DNA of 36,323 nt, taken from Spirochaetota bacterium (lineage in GTDB: Bacteria; Spirochaetota; UBA4802; UBA5550). Each line of letters starts with the position of its first letter. Position 1 is the first letter of the stretch. Made by a program: the position numbers and the translations under genes. Positions 14,554 through 24,267 of this stretch are shown piece after piece. The stretch spans positions 1 to 36,323 of the forward strand of contig WRGT01000057.1 in NCBI GenBank assembly GCA_009787025.1, in the 5' to 3' direction. Below the pieces are notes generated by a model. It had not been told where the DNA came from. It saw nothing but the letters and a program-made list of their open reading frames with translations, and did no database searches.

Positions 14554-15807
14554 CTATTTTATCTTTTTTGGCAGTATCAGCAAGACCTTATCTATAGTTC
14601 TGACGCCTACCTCCTCAATAATAAATTCATTCCCCTTGTATTTAATATGATCACCCTTATCGGGAATATCACCTGTTAAGCTCATTATAAATCCTCCAAG
14701 AGTTTCAAAATGTAATTTTTGAATCTCAATATTAAAATATCTCTGAAAATAATCTATATCCAAGCGTCCGTTTAGAAGAAATCTTTTTTCATTTATTTTT
14801 GTAATAAGTTCTTTCGACGGATGATCGCCTGTTTGAATTTCACCTACTATCTCCTCTGCAATATCTTCAAATGTTACCATCCCTGTTGTATTACCATATT
14901 CATCAACTACAAATACTAAAGGGATTCTCTCTCTATGCATCTTGTTATAAAAATCAAATATATTCTTTGTCTCCGGAATAAATACAGGATCTATAATGAT
15001 CTCTTCAATTTTGCCATGCGGATTTTTTAAAATATCCCTATAATATACATATCCAATGAAATTATCTTTTCTATTTCTATATACAGGTAATTTTGAAAAT
15101 CTTGTCCTCTCAATTATTGATATAATACTTTTATATGAATCATTTATATCAACAGAGATTATATCTACAGTTGGAATCATTATTTCAAAGGCTTGAGCGC
15201 TCTTAAATGACAATATCTCGGATAGATAGATATTCTCCTCTTCGTCTATAATCCCCTCTTTTTTACCTATTGAAATAATAGCTGCAATATCATCTCGTGA
15301 CCCTATTGGAGATACGTCGCCGGGTTCAATATTAAATATCCTTGTTATTGTCTTTGAAAAAAATAAGGCGAAATATATTACAAATTTAAATATTTTCATT
15401 AGAATAAGTATCAGCGAAGAGAATAGCAGCAATAATTTTTCAGGATTAGCTCTGGATATAATCTTAGGGGTTATTTCACAAAAAATGAGAAAAAATATTG
15501 TCTGTAATATAGTAACAATAAATAATTGCGTATCATTATAGAAATAAATTTTAGTTACTAAATAAGTAATAAAAGCAGCAGCCCCTATGCTGCAGATATT
15601 GCTGCAAATAAGGACCATGCCAATCGCATCATCAATATTATCAAGAATTTTTAAACTTCTAAAAGCCCTTTTACCCCTTCCTTTTCTGCTTAATGTCTCG
15701 ATTGTTATTCTTCTTGATGATATGATAGCAGTTTCAATACATGAAAAAAAAGCTAAAGAAGCCGCAAAAAAAACAATGACTAATTGATAAAGTAAAAGTT
15801 CCGACAT
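14554..15807 (-). CDS. CNNM/CorC-family membrane protein with CBS pair (second of tandem pair)
   Basis: An integral membrane protein of about 417 residues: an N-terminal DUF21/CNNM domain with roughly four hydrophobic segments (about 1-170), a CBS-domain pair (about 200-320, including VFVVDEYGNTTGMVTFEDIAEEIVGEI) and a C-terminal CorC_HlyC domain. Members are implicated in Mg2+/divalent cation efflux and homeostasis; older annotations call them haemolysin TlyC. The frame is open from a GTG at 15810, but the ATG at 15807 overlaps the stop of the preceding gene as TGATG and has AGCAGGGA upstream. It is translationally coupled to its paralogue. Confidence 0.9.
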   Translation of the reverse strand: MSELLLYQLVIVFFAASLAFFSCIETAIISSRRITIETLSRKGRGKRAFRSLKILDNIDDAIGMVLICSNICSIGAAAFITYLVTKIYFYNDTQLFIVTILQTIFFLIFCEITPKIISRANPEKLLLLFSSLILILMKIFKFVIYFALFFSKTITRIFNIEPGDVSPIGSRDDIAAIISIGKKEGIIDEEENIYLSEILSFKSAQAFEIMIPTVDIISVDINDSYKSIISIIERTRFSKLPVYRNRKDNFIGYVYYRDILKNPHGKIEEIIIDPVFIPETKNIFDFYNKMHRERIPLVFVVDEYGNTTGMVTFEDIAEEIVGEIQTGDHPSKELITKINEKRFLLNGRLDIDYFQRYFNIEIQKLHFETLGGFIMSLTGDIPDKGDHIKYKGNEFIIEEVGVRTIDKVLLILPKKIK

Positions 15808-17066
15808 CACTTATTCCCTGCTTTTTTTAAAGATTCAACTTCAATGGTCTTAATAGTTCTTTTAATTATACTTTTTATTCTTAATTCAAAATTCTCAATT
15901 GTTATTAAATCTCCCTTCTCCGGTATTGATGCTAATTCTTCTATAAAGTATCCTCCGATTGTATCCGAATTATTGCTTGTAATATTCAGATTAAAGTATG
16001 TGTTAAAATCATCTAACTGCATCTCTCCGTGAACTATATAGCGTCCTTCGCCTGTTTGACGAACCATATTCTTCTTAGATGTCTCCCATCTTCCAAAATT
16101 TTTACCGAGTAATGCCGATAATATCGAATTTAATGTTACTATCCCTGCCGTACCGCCATATTCGTCAACTACAATGGAAATATCTATTTTTCTTTCTAAA
16201 AAATTGTTAAGTAATTCATTCAGATCTTTTGATGATGGAAAAAAATCTATAGCTCTGATAAATTTATTAATTTTTTTATTTTTATTTGCTATATAAGACG
16301 ATATCATGTCACGGGAATCTATTACGCCGACTATATTATCTATATTACCCTTATAAACCGGAATCCTTACAATATCTTTTTCAATTATTAAAGACATTGC
16401 CTCATCTATTATTGCGCCATAGTGTATAAAGATTGCCTGATTGCGCGGGTACATTATATTAGATGCTTCTTTTTTTGTAAAGCGGAGTACATTTTTTATA
16501 ATATCACCCTCTTCCTTGTTTATCAACCCATTCTTTTCGCCGCTGGCAATTGCATACCCTATTTCATCTTCAGTAAGTTTACTGTGTCTTAAATTGAGTC
16601 TTAATATTTTTATCAACATGTCCGAATAAAAAATTATACAGAACCTTACAGGAAACAATATCTTATGAAATAGATTTATATATGGATAAAGACTTTTACT
16701 GAAATACGCATAATTCTTTAGCGCAACAATTTTAGGGGTTATCTCTGAAAAGATTATTATCAACGGTGTTATAAATACTATTGTTATTATATGACCATAA
16801 TGGCCAAAGTATTTTAACATAAAATTTGTTGTTACTGCAGTTACCGAAAGATTAACAAATAGATTACCAAGTAAAAGTGTTATAAGTATCTTTTCAGGAT
16901 CCTTCATTAAATTGAATATCTTGTTTTCTATGCTGTTCTTTGATTCTGAGAATTTATGAAGATCAGACCTTTTTAACGAAAACAGAGCTGTCTCTATACC
17001 GGAGAAGAACGCAGATAGAATCAAAAAAATTACGATAAACAGGATGTGTAATAAAATATAGTCCAT
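15807..17066 (-). CDS. CNNM/CorC-family membrane protein with CBS pair (first of tandem pair)
   Basis: A 419-residue paralogue of the following gene, with the same order: DUF21 membrane domain (about 1-175, opening SAFFSGIETALFSLKRSDL), CBS pair (SIVVDEYGGTAGIVTLNSIL near residue 300) and CorC_HlyC domain at the C-terminus. A divalent-cation transport or regulatory role is expected from the family. The pair diverged well beyond a recent duplication, since only the motif regions align easily, so they may form a heteromeric unit. The gene starts 88 bases after the M23 peptidase stop. Confidence 0.9.
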   Translation of the reverse strand: MDYILLHILFIVIFLILSAFFSGIETALFSLKRSDLHKFSESKNSIENKIFNLMKDPEKILITLLLGNLFVNLSVTAVTTNFMLKYFGHYGHIITIVFITPLIIIFSEITPKIVALKNYAYFSKSLYPYINLFHKILFPVRFCIIFYSDMLIKILRLNLRHSKLTEDEIGYAIASGEKNGLINKEEGDIIKNVLRFTKKEASNIMYPRNQAIFIHYGAIIDEAMSLIIEKDIVRIPVYKGNIDNIVGVIDSRDMISSYIANKNKKINKFIRAIDFFPSSKDLNELLNNFLERKIDISIVVDEYGGTAGIVTLNSILSALLGKNFGRWETSKKNMVRQTGEGRYIVHGEMQLDDFNTYFNLNITSNNSDTIGGYFIEELASIPEKGDLITIENFELRIKSIIKRTIKTIEVESLKKAGNK

Positions 17067-17154
17067 TTAAGTTAATTTATTATTCAAGAAAAAGTTCTAT
17101 CCCTTTTATTTTTAAAATTTTATCGCGCTTATTTTATATTTATTTCTTCTATGT

Positions 17155-18012
17155 TTATTGCATATCAAGCTTTACATTAATTGTAAAATCTTTTTCAAAT
17201 ATATTTCCGTTAAAATCAGATACGGTAATTAAAAAATTATTCATCCCTTCTTTATATACAATATCTTTTATCTTGTAATATCCTTTTTCATCAAAAACAT
17301 CTATAAATATTTTATTATTCACAAGTAATCCGTCTGTTGAACACTCTATTTTATCAAAAGTATAATTTGCTATCTCTTTTCCATTTAACGATGCCTTAAT
17401 ATTATAGAGACCAAGTCTTTCATTACCTTTAATTGTATCCTTTACTTCAATTAACAAGGGATAATGCTTTGTTAAGCGAATATCCGATTTATCATTTAAT
17501 CTTATATATCTATTATCAATTCTGATAAAAAAATTCATTATCTCAGGCGATTTATTATCGCTATATGCCGGAAGTATTTTTAGCGGATTGATCGATTCTC
17601 TCTTCGCAGGGTCTAATATTGAAACATGGAGATGCTTTCCAAAAGAATGCCCTGTATTACCTATTAAACCGATAATATCCGATTCACCATACTCCTGTTT
17701 TAAAATTTCAACATCCTGTAAGTGCATATAAATAGATAAAAGACCATCGCCGTGAGCTATTACCTTATAGTTTCCGCCTCCCCAATAATTCTCTAATGGG
17801 AAAAGCGATCTGTTCCATGCATATAATAAAGCGCCGCCTGCCAATGGACGAACTTCGTCGCTGACGCTTAACATATCAAGACCGTCATGAAAATGATCGC
17901 TCCGAGATTCCCCAAATGTCGATGTTATAATACCGTCTTTAACAGGCTGATTGAAAGACATGTTTGACAGAGATAGAACTATTATTGAAAAACATACAAG
18001 TATTTTATTCAT
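17155..18012 (-). CDS. M23-family (LytM-type) metallopeptidase, secreted
   Basis: A 285-residue envelope protein with a signal peptide over the first 18-20 residues. The zinc-peptidase motifs are present: HxGxD at residues 42-46 (HDGLD) and HxH at 127-129 in GKHLHV. The remaining part, from about residue 145, is a beta-rich domain of unknown role. Family members cleave peptidoglycan cross-bridges or, when ligands are lost, activate amidases; here the ligands look intact. It begins 10 bases after the class A PBP gene, so the two are probably co-expressed in cell-wall growth. Confidence 0.9.
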   Translation of the reverse strand: MNKILVCFSIIVLSLSNMSFNQPVKDGIITSTFGESRSDHFHDGLDMLSVSDEVRPLAGGALLYAWNRSLFPLENYWGGGNYKVIAHGDGLLSIYMHLQDVEILKQEYGESDIIGLIGNTGHSFGKHLHVSILDPAKRESINPLKILPAYSDNKSPEIMNFFIRIDNRYIRLNDKSDIRLTKHYPLLIEVKDTIKGNERLGLYNIKASLNGKEIANYTFDKIECSTDGLLVNNKIFIDVFDEKGYYKIKDIVYKEGMNNFLITVSDFNGNIFEKDFTINVKLDMQ

Positions 18013-18022
18013 AATCTATTCC

Positions 18023-20296
18023 TCATTGATTATTATGTACATGCAGACTACAGAATTTTCCGGGCTCTGAACCTGAGTAAAAATATTGGACAGCTGTCTT
18101 CGGACATTCATTATTTCTGCCTGCGACCTCTCCGCTGTCTAAACATATTTTTTCTGAAGTTATATTTGCAAAGTCAGAATTAAAATCCGGAGGTTTATTA
18201 TCTCTATAAACCTCTGAGACATATTCTGCCCAGACCGGAGCAGCAACAGCGCTTGCAGATCTCCCGGAACCAAGTGAGACAGCTCCTGTTTTATTACCAA
18301 TCCAGATTGCAGTTATCATGTCCTGATTATATCCGACAAACCATGCGTCAACATAATTTGAACTTGTTCCGGTTTTACCTGCACATGGGAAATTTATGCC
18401 ATATTTCTTTACAAGCCAATATGCGGTTGAATCCGGTTCTTTAATACCCTCCAGCATAGATATTGTAATCCTTGCAGCTCCCGGATCAATAATTTTACCG
18501 ATACTGTCTCTCTTGGAATCAAGTAATTCCTTAACTTCACGCTCATTGTCCCAGACAATATTTCCGTTATAGTCCTTAACATTTTTTATTCCATACGGGA
18601 TTACCAATTCGCCTCCGTTTATCAGTACTGCATGAAGCGCAGCATTTTCTAATGGAGATAATTCATAAGCGCCAAGTGCAAAAGATAGTGTTTTGCCGAA
18701 TCTTTTATCCATTTCGCTGCTTGGAATTAATAAAGCTTTCTGTATAATCTTAAACGGCGTACTATAACCTGTTTTATCTAATACCTGAACAGTTATTGTA
18801 TTAAGTGATTTAACAAGCGCCTGCCGAATAATTATATCCCCTATAAAGGTGTTGCTGTAATTTTGAGGAGTATAATTGTTCGCATAAGTAATCTTTTTAT
18901 CCGTAAAAACAGTTGAGGGAGTGATCTTCTTATCTTCAATGGCTGAGGCATATACAACAGGCTTTATGGATGAACCGGGCTGCCTCCTTATTTGATAGAC
19001 ATTATCATTCTGATTTTCGGAAGTAAATTCGTATCCGCCTACATAGGATAGTATCTCTCCTGTAAACGGATCAAGTGATACTAAGGCGCCCTCAATATTA
19101 CGGGCTTTCTCCATATCTTTTTGCGAATCCGCAGGATTTTTTCGAGCCTTTGCAATCTTCTCATGATACTCTCTTTGCGCTAATACACTTTTTTTAAGCG
19201 CTCTTAGAGCCACATCTTGTTTTCTCAAATCTATTGTTGTGTGAATAGATAAGCCGCCTTTTTTTATGGTCTCATCGCCGAATCGTTCTGCTAATTCTCT
19301 CCTGATCATCTCATTAAAAAAAGGCGAACGGTTTATTCTATATGAGCTGTATGTAAAACTGCCGATCTTAGAACTTACGGCTGTATTATTTTCATCAACT
19401 ACGCCCCATTCCTTTTTAAAGTCATCAAATATCTTATCAATTTGATCATGCTTTAAAAAGCCTGCATCGCTGTATGATATTAATATTCTCTTTGTTTTAT
19501 TTAATGATCTATTGAGATTAGTAAGAGGAGAATATACGCCGGGATTTGATATTGTAGCAACTACCATTAATGATTCGGGTAAATTCAATTCCCTGACAGA
19601 CTTCCCAAAAAACATTTTAGATACCGATTCTACTCCATACGATCCGTTTCCAAAGTAAATGAGATTGAGGTACATTGACAGAATATCTTCCTTATCATAA
19701 AGCTTTTCAATCTCCAAAGCGCAGTATGCTTCATATATCTTTCTTTTTAAGCTGCGTTCCATATCCGTAAACAGCACCTTAGCTAACTGTTGTGTCAGTG
19801 AACTTCCTCCCTGAACTACCTGGAGATTAACTACATTCTTTATAACAGCCCTGAATATACCCCAATAGCTTATTCCTTTATGATTATAAAAATCTCTGTC
19901 CTCGCTTGCGATAACTCCATTTACAAGATGCTTAGGTATAAAATAAAACGGAACAATCTCCCTTTTCTCATCGAAGAACTCGCCTATAATCTCGCCGTTT
20001 CTGTCATAGATTCTTGTGGGTATTTTTACTACTTTTGCACCTACCTCAACTTCATTTCTTGCGTATTTATAACCTGTTTTATTCTCCTCTGTCTTATCTA
20101 TTAATATCTTATATTTTGCCAATTTATCTAAAGCCTTATCCTTATCACCCAGCCACTCCGTATAAATATATCCCGAATATAAGACTATTAATAAAAAAAT
20201 AACCAGAGGGAGATATATGAAAAAAACCTTTTTATGCCCAAATATAAATTTGATTAATGTCAAAAATATCTCTTTAACGGATTTAATGAATTGCAT
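18023..20296 (-). CDS. Class A penicillin-binding protein (PBP1a-type)
   Basis: A bifunctional inner-membrane enzyme of 757 residues that polymerises glycan strands and cross-links peptides. One membrane helix is at about 23-44. GT51 motifs are EDRDFYNHKG from residue 132 (E132 catalytic), GGSSLTQQLAK at 163-173 and the EIEKLYDKEDILSMYLN region near 195-211. Transpeptidase motifs are SSIK (S442 nucleophile, K445), SLN at 497-499 and KTGTS further on. The frame opens at an ATG at 20302, but GGGAGG lies only 2 bases before it and 8 bases before the ATG at 20296, so the latter is chosen. It overlaps rlmN by 14 bases. Confidence 0.95.
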   Translation of the reverse strand: MQFIKSVKEIFLTLIKFIFGHKKVFFIYLPLVIFLLIVLYSGYIYTEWLGDKDKALDKLAKYKILIDKTEENKTGYKYARNEVEVGAKVVKIPTRIYDRNGEIIGEFFDEKREIVPFYFIPKHLVNGVIASEDRDFYNHKGISYWGIFRAVIKNVVNLQVVQGGSSLTQQLAKVLFTDMERSLKRKIYEAYCALEIEKLYDKEDILSMYLNLIYFGNGSYGVESVSKMFFGKSVRELNLPESLMVVATISNPGVYSPLTNLNRSLNKTKRILISYSDAGFLKHDQIDKIFDDFKKEWGVVDENNTAVSSKIGSFTYSSYRINRSPFFNEMIRRELAERFGDETIKKGGLSIHTTIDLRKQDVALRALKKSVLAQREYHEKIAKARKNPADSQKDMEKARNIEGALVSLDPFTGEILSYVGGYEFTSENQNDNVYQIRRQPGSSIKPVVYASAIEDKKITPSTVFTDKKITYANNYTPQNYSNTFIGDIIIRQALVKSLNTITVQVLDKTGYSTPFKIIQKALLIPSSEMDKRFGKTLSFALGAYELSPLENAALHAVLINGGELVIPYGIKNVKDYNGNIVWDNEREVKELLDSKRDSIGKIIDPGAARITISMLEGIKEPDSTAYWLVKKYGINFPCAGKTGTSSNYVDAWFVGYNQDMITAIWIGNKTGAVSLGSGRSASAVAAPVWAEYVSEVYRDNKPPDFNSDFANITSEKICLDSGEVAGRNNECPKTAVQYFYSGSEPGKFCSLHVHNNQ

Positions 20297-21356
20297 TAAC
20301 ATTACCTCCCATAGAATTTTTTAGTCTATATCTCTTACCGGATAGTTGACCGCATGCGCCTGATATATCGCTTCCCATACTCTTCCTTATAGAGACAGGT
20401 ATATTCATCTCTTCCAATTTTTTAATAAATGAATCCATTTCATGTTTTTCAGGAATTATAAGATCGTGATTCCCATTATTCAGCGGTATTAGATTTAATT
20501 TTACTTTAGAATAGTTAAACATCTTTTTCAATCTATTAACATCCTCTGAGGATATATTATCTTTTCGCATTATATATTCAACTGTTAATCTGTTTCTTGA
20601 TACGGGGAGTCTGTCTTTTAATACTGCGGCAATATTCTTAAACGGATATTTTTTTTCAACAGGCATATTTACTATTCTCTTATTTGAATCTGTATCATTA
20701 AGTGATAGCGCTAAATTATACGGTCTTTTCTCATCAATGAATCTTTCAATAGCCGGCAGAATACCGCAAGTTGATATTGTAATTTTTCTTACGGATAAAT
20801 GGAAGCTAAACGTATAGTTCATTATATCAGCCGCCTTTAGCACATTATCATAATTTAAAAACGGTTCACCCATTCCCATAAAAACCACATTGTTATTTAT
20901 TAAACCGCTCATACGCCGAACCTGACATACCTGATCAAGAATTTCTCCCGCTGAGAGATTTCTTTTGAATCCAATTTTTGCCGTTTCACAAAATCTGCAA
21001 CCCATCGGACAACCTATTTGAGATGAAACACATATAGTTAATCTGTCGCTTTTATCTCCCTGATTTTTAATTAAAACACTCTCTATAAAATGATTGTCAA
21101 ATGTTTTAAAGAGAAATTTCTCAGTTCCGTCAATTGTTGATATTTGCCGGTCTTCAAAACTTAACGGCGACATAATATATTTTTCGTTAAATTTATTTCT
21201 TAACTCCTTTGATATATTTGTCATCTCGTCAAAGTCTTCAACATTTTTTTCATACAACCAAACAAATATCTGTTTTACCCTGTATTCCTTTTCGCCAAAA
21301 TCAGCTATCACTGAACATAGTTCATCATAATCAAAATCTTTAATACTCTGTTTCAT
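20283..21356 (-). CDS. rlmN: Dual-specificity 23S rRNA/tRNA adenine-C2 methyltransferase
   Basis: A radical SAM enzyme of 357 residues that methylates A2503 of 23S rRNA and A37 of some tRNAs. The cluster motif is CPMGCRFC (C116, C120, C123), the GEP motif is MGMGEP near 161, and the second catalytic cysteine is C335 in SDISGACGQL. The open frame continues upstream to 21410 inside the FGE-protein gene; the ATG at 21356, just after that gene's stop, matches the family start. The ribosome site is weak, suggesting coupling to the gene upstream. The 3' end overlaps the PBP gene. Confidence 0.95.
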   Translation of the reverse strand: MKQSIKDFDYDELCSVIADFGEKEYRVKQIFVWLYEKNVEDFDEMTNISKELRNKFNEKYIMSPLSFEDRQISTIDGTEKFLFKTFDNHFIESVLIKNQGDKSDRLTICVSSQIGCPMGCRFCETAKIGFKRNLSAGEILDQVCQVRRMSGLINNNVVFMGMGEPFLNYDNVLKAADIMNYTFSFHLSVRKITISTCGILPAIERFIDEKRPYNLALSLNDTDSNKRIVNMPVEKKYPFKNIAAVLKDRLPVSRNRLTVEYIMRKDNISSEDVNRLKKMFNYSKVKLNLIPLNNGNHDLIIPEKHEMDSFIKKLEEMNIPVSIRKSMGSDISGACGQLSGKRYRLKNSMGGNVNAIH

Positions 21357-21360
21357 GTTA

Positions 21361-22554
21361 TCATTTTTTGTCACTTTCGGAAACACTCTTAACACATCTA
21401 AAACCGGCAATTCTGTCTTTATAAAGATTCGGCATCCCCCCTATTTTTCTGCTTGTTACTCTTGCATCTTTTTTAGATAATAAATATGCTCCGCCTTTAA
21501 TAACTTTATACTGCTCGCCGTATTTATTGCTTACCTTATCACTTCCGCTATATTTTTTATACCAGCTGCCGGTCCATTCCAATGCATTACCATCAAGATT
21601 TGCAACGCCATAATATGAAAGAGCCTCCTTTTCATACATCTCTACAGGTATATAACCCTTTTCTATTTTAGTGAGTCCATACTTTTCCATAATCATTTTT
21701 TTTAAATTCTCTCCGACTTTATCGGATAACCAAAACTCCTCCGTATTGGCAATCCCATTCTTAAACTCATTCCCCCAACTATAGAGTGTTCGCTGCCCCA
21801 TCTTCTCTTTTGATTCGGGAGATCTTGCAGCCTTTTCCCATTCAACCTCGCTTGGGAGTCTTTTGCCTGCCCATGACGCATAATCTGCCGCTTCATAATA
21901 TGTTACTATAACAGGAAGAGAAGCAAAATATGAACTTAAAAAATTACCCTTTTTATCAACCCGGTCTTTCCAGTAGTCCGGATAATCACGCCCTTTAATA
22001 TCTGCAAATTTTTTATAGTCGCTGTTGGAAACTTCATATTTATCAATATAATACTCACCGAGAAATTCGCTGTGTTCGGGATATTCATCATCATTACAAT
22101 AGGAACATCCCATTAAAAAACTCCCCTCAGGTATTAAAACCATTTCTCTTTTATCAATGGGTGATATTATTGCAGTTTTATAATCCGGCGTGTCTGTAAA
22201 TATATTCTTTCTTAATTCTTTGTCAATTTCTTTATCAGTTAAAATTATTACTATGTCAAGACCGGGTCTTAAAATCGCCTTATATTCATCTTTCAGTAAT
22301 GTATAATTGCATAAGTATCTTTTCTTTGAAGAAATTTCAGGTATATCTTTAATAGAGGATATATTGCCAATAATTTTATCGCCGGAATAGATATAGTAAA
22401 TATCTCTGTCAGGGGTTGTATTAAAAAAAACCGTTACATATTCCTTAGTGCGTACTGTCTCAATAACGCCCATTTGCATATACTCTTCTTGACCATAAAC
22501 AAAAGGCGTTAAGAACAATGATAATATAATATAAAAAATAAATTTACGAAACAT
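21361..22554 (-). CDS. Secreted protein with formylglycine-generating-enzyme (FGE-sulfatase) domain
   Basis: A 397-residue exported protein. A signal peptide ends near VYGQ (residue 21-22). Residues about 25-130 form a beta-rich domain of unknown type; from about 135 the FGE/SUMF1 fold begins with MVLIPEGSFLMGC, followed by YYIDKYEVSNSDYKKFA, the GKRLPSEVEWEKAAR block near 240 and a C-terminal AGFRCVK. Most bacterial FGE-like proteins of this kind are not sulfatase activators, and no sulfatase is nearby; the paired active-site cysteines of true FGE are not obvious. It sits between a phosphatase and rlmN in the same direction. Confidence 0.88.
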   Translation of the reverse strand: MFRKFIFYIILSLFLTPFVYGQEEYMQMGVIETVRTKEYVTVFFNTTPDRDIYYIYSGDKIIGNISSIKDIPEISSKKRYLCNYTLLKDEYKAILRPGLDIVIILTDKEIDKELRKNIFTDTPDYKTAIISPIDKREMVLIPEGSFLMGCSYCNDDEYPEHSEFLGEYYIDKYEVSNSDYKKFADIKGRDYPDYWKDRVDKKGNFLSSYFASLPVIVTYYEAADYASWAGKRLPSEVEWEKAARSPESKEKMGQRTLYSWGNEFKNGIANTEEFWLSDKVGENLKKMIMEKYGLTKIEKGYIPVEMYEKEALSYYGVANLDGNALEWTGSWYKKYSGSDKVSNKYGEQYKVIKGGAYLLSKKDARVTSRKIGGMPNLYKDRIAGFRCVKSVSESDKK

Positions 22555-22583
22555 TAGTTTCCATCCTTCATTTAATAGACTAT

Positions 22584-23249
22584 TTAATATGCCTTATAGA
22601 TTTTTCTATCCGGCAACCTTATACATGAAAGAGGAAATCCCTCCGACATGGCATTTGTATCGATCCCTATAATATTTCTTTCATTATCTATATATACATT
22701 TTTTGAATTGCTAATATATGTAGTCGGAGTATGTCCGAAAATAACGGTTTTATCCCACCTTTTATTATATCGATAAAAATCTTCCCTTATCCAAATAAGA
22801 TCAACTCGCTCCTGATCTGTAATATTTCTAACCTTAGGACTAATACCTGCATGAACTGCTATAAACAAATCATCCTCATAATATAATTTTAAGCTGTTAT
22901 AGAATTTCTTATGACTCTCAGGGATATTGAACCCCTTTAAGTTTCTTGAATAGCTTCTAATAGTATGCTTTCCGCCATTTGCCATATAGTTATTGTAATT
23001 ATCACCAGTTGATACAAATCTTAAAAACATATCTTCATGATTACCGATTAAGCAGATAATATTATTTTCGGATTTTAGTTTCAATAAAAATTCTATTACC
23101 TCAAATGATTCCGGTCCTCTGTCTATATAATCGCCCAGAAAAATAATTAAATCATCCGGTTCAATATCTGACTTTATATCCGAAATCAACTTTTTCAGCT
23201 TTGATAATTGCCCATGTATATCGCCAACCAAATAAAACTTTCTGCTCAT
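22584..23249 (-). CDS. PP-type Ser/Thr protein phosphatase-like metallophosphoesterase
   Basis: A 221-residue cytosolic enzyme with all the two-metal motifs of the PPP/ApaH group: GDIHG at 9-13, GDYIDRG at 39-45, GNHED at 69-73, then VHAG and FGHT. The size fits bacterial PrpA-like phosphatases or ApaH-like hydrolases rather than generic calcineurin-fold proteins. The substrate cannot be told. It is 29 bases upstream of the FGE-protein gene. A short AT tandem repeat lies between its start and the preceding lipoprotein gene. Confidence 0.92.
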   Translation of the reverse strand: MSRKFYLVGDIHGQLSKLKKLISDIKSDIEPDDLIIFLGDYIDRGPESFEVIEFLLKLKSENNIICLIGNHEDMFLRFVSTGDNYNNYMANGGKHTIRSYSRNLKGFNIPESHKKFYNSLKLYYEDDLFIAVHAGISPKVRNITDQERVDLIWIREDFYRYNKRWDKTVIFGHTPTTYISNSKNVYIDNERNIIGIDTNAMSEGFPLSCIRLPDRKIYKAY

Positions 23250-23280
23250 TATCTACCGGTACCGGATCTGTTTTTTTCAT

Positions 23281-23307
23281 AGTATATTATACTATATTAT
23301 ACTATAT
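23281..23307 (+). repeat. Short AT-rich tandem repeat (10-bp unit)
   Basis: About 2.7 copies of a 10-bp unit of ACTATATTAT type. It lies in the 67-bp gap between the lipoprotein stop and the phosphatase start on the minus strand. It could be a flexible spacer or promoter-like AT stretch; nothing more is supported. Confidence 0.5.
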
Positions 23308-23316
23308 CAAAGTATT

Positions 23317-24234
23317 CTATTTAACATTCTTTTTATTATAATCATTAATCTTATTCAATATTTCACTATGAATCCTGTTGATCTCATTATATTCCTCTAT
23401 GGACCAAGCTCCGAATATCCATCTATCTTTGACCGAAATAAAAATATATTTTCCCTCATCATCCTTTTTAAAAGCAGTATAAATTCCGTCCGATGAACTG
23501 ACAATATAAGTATCGACAATATTTTTTTTAAATACCTCATAAGCGTCATAAAAAGAGCCGTACTCTGAATAGAAGACACTTATCAGATTATTATTCCATT
23601 TCCATTGAGTATAAGCCATTCTCTCTAAAAAAGAAAATTTGGCGTGTTGATTTATACTATATATGATGCCATATCCGTCTCCGGACTTTAATATATGTAA
23701 GCTGTCCGGGAGTTTATAATTCATATAGTTTTCACCTATATAATTGAAAGGAATCTTAGAAAAAGTTTTAAGTTCTCCATGCAAAGATGAATCTCCATTT
23801 TCTGCCGACGAATCGGTTGACGAACAGACTACATAATTTCCAATCTGAATAACAGATAACCTATCGCTGCTAAAATCATTAGTCTCTCTAATATCAAAAA
23901 TTCCCTGACCTCTTTTAACAGAATAAAATCCGTAGGCATTCAGTACGGAATCAAATCTCATAACCTCAACCTTGATTTTAATGTCCGAATTATTAATTGA
24001 CTCATAAATCGAATAAGTGAATTTTTCTATGCCAAGCCCGGCATAATCCTTGTTATACTTTTTGATATTGCCGCCAGAATAAGAGAGTATGGAATTACTC
24101 CTGATCCAACCGGGAACGTCCGTTTCTTTTGGCAGGAAATCCTCCCCGTCATCAACTTCAGTCTGAAAAAGAGAACATGATATTCCGGCTATTGTAACAA
24201 CGGTTATTAATAATAACGCTATTTTTATCTTCAT
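23317..24234 (-). CDS. Lipoprotein, DUF6599-like
   Basis: A 305-residue exported lipoprotein. The signal segment IALLLITVVTIAGISC gives a lipid-modifiable cysteine at residue 20 with a relaxed lipobox. The body resembles the DUF6599 group of predicted lipoproteins: a LP-x(n)-VPGW opening, a tyrosine-rich middle with VLNAYGFYSVKRG and a C-terminal YIFISVKDRWIFG segment. The function of that family is not known. It follows the oligopeptide ATPase gene by 33 bases in the same direction, which may be no more than shared transcription. Confidence 0.75.
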   Translation of the reverse strand: MKIKIALLLITVVTIAGISCSLFQTEVDDGEDFLPKETDVPGWIRSNSILSYSGGNIKKYNKDYAGLGIEKFTYSIYESINNSDIKIKVEVMRFDSVLNAYGFYSVKRGQGIFDIRETNDFSSDRLSVIQIGNYVVCSSTDSSAENGDSSLHGELKTFSKIPFNYIGENYMNYKLPDSLHILKSGDGYGIIYSINQHAKFSFLERMAYTQWKWNNNLISVFYSEYGSFYDAYEVFKKNIVDTYIVSSSDGIYTAFKKDDEGKYIFISVKDRWIFGAWSIEEYNEINRIHSEILNKINDYNKKNVK

Positions 24235-24267
24235 TTATACCTCATATTATACCTCTTATTCCTCGGC

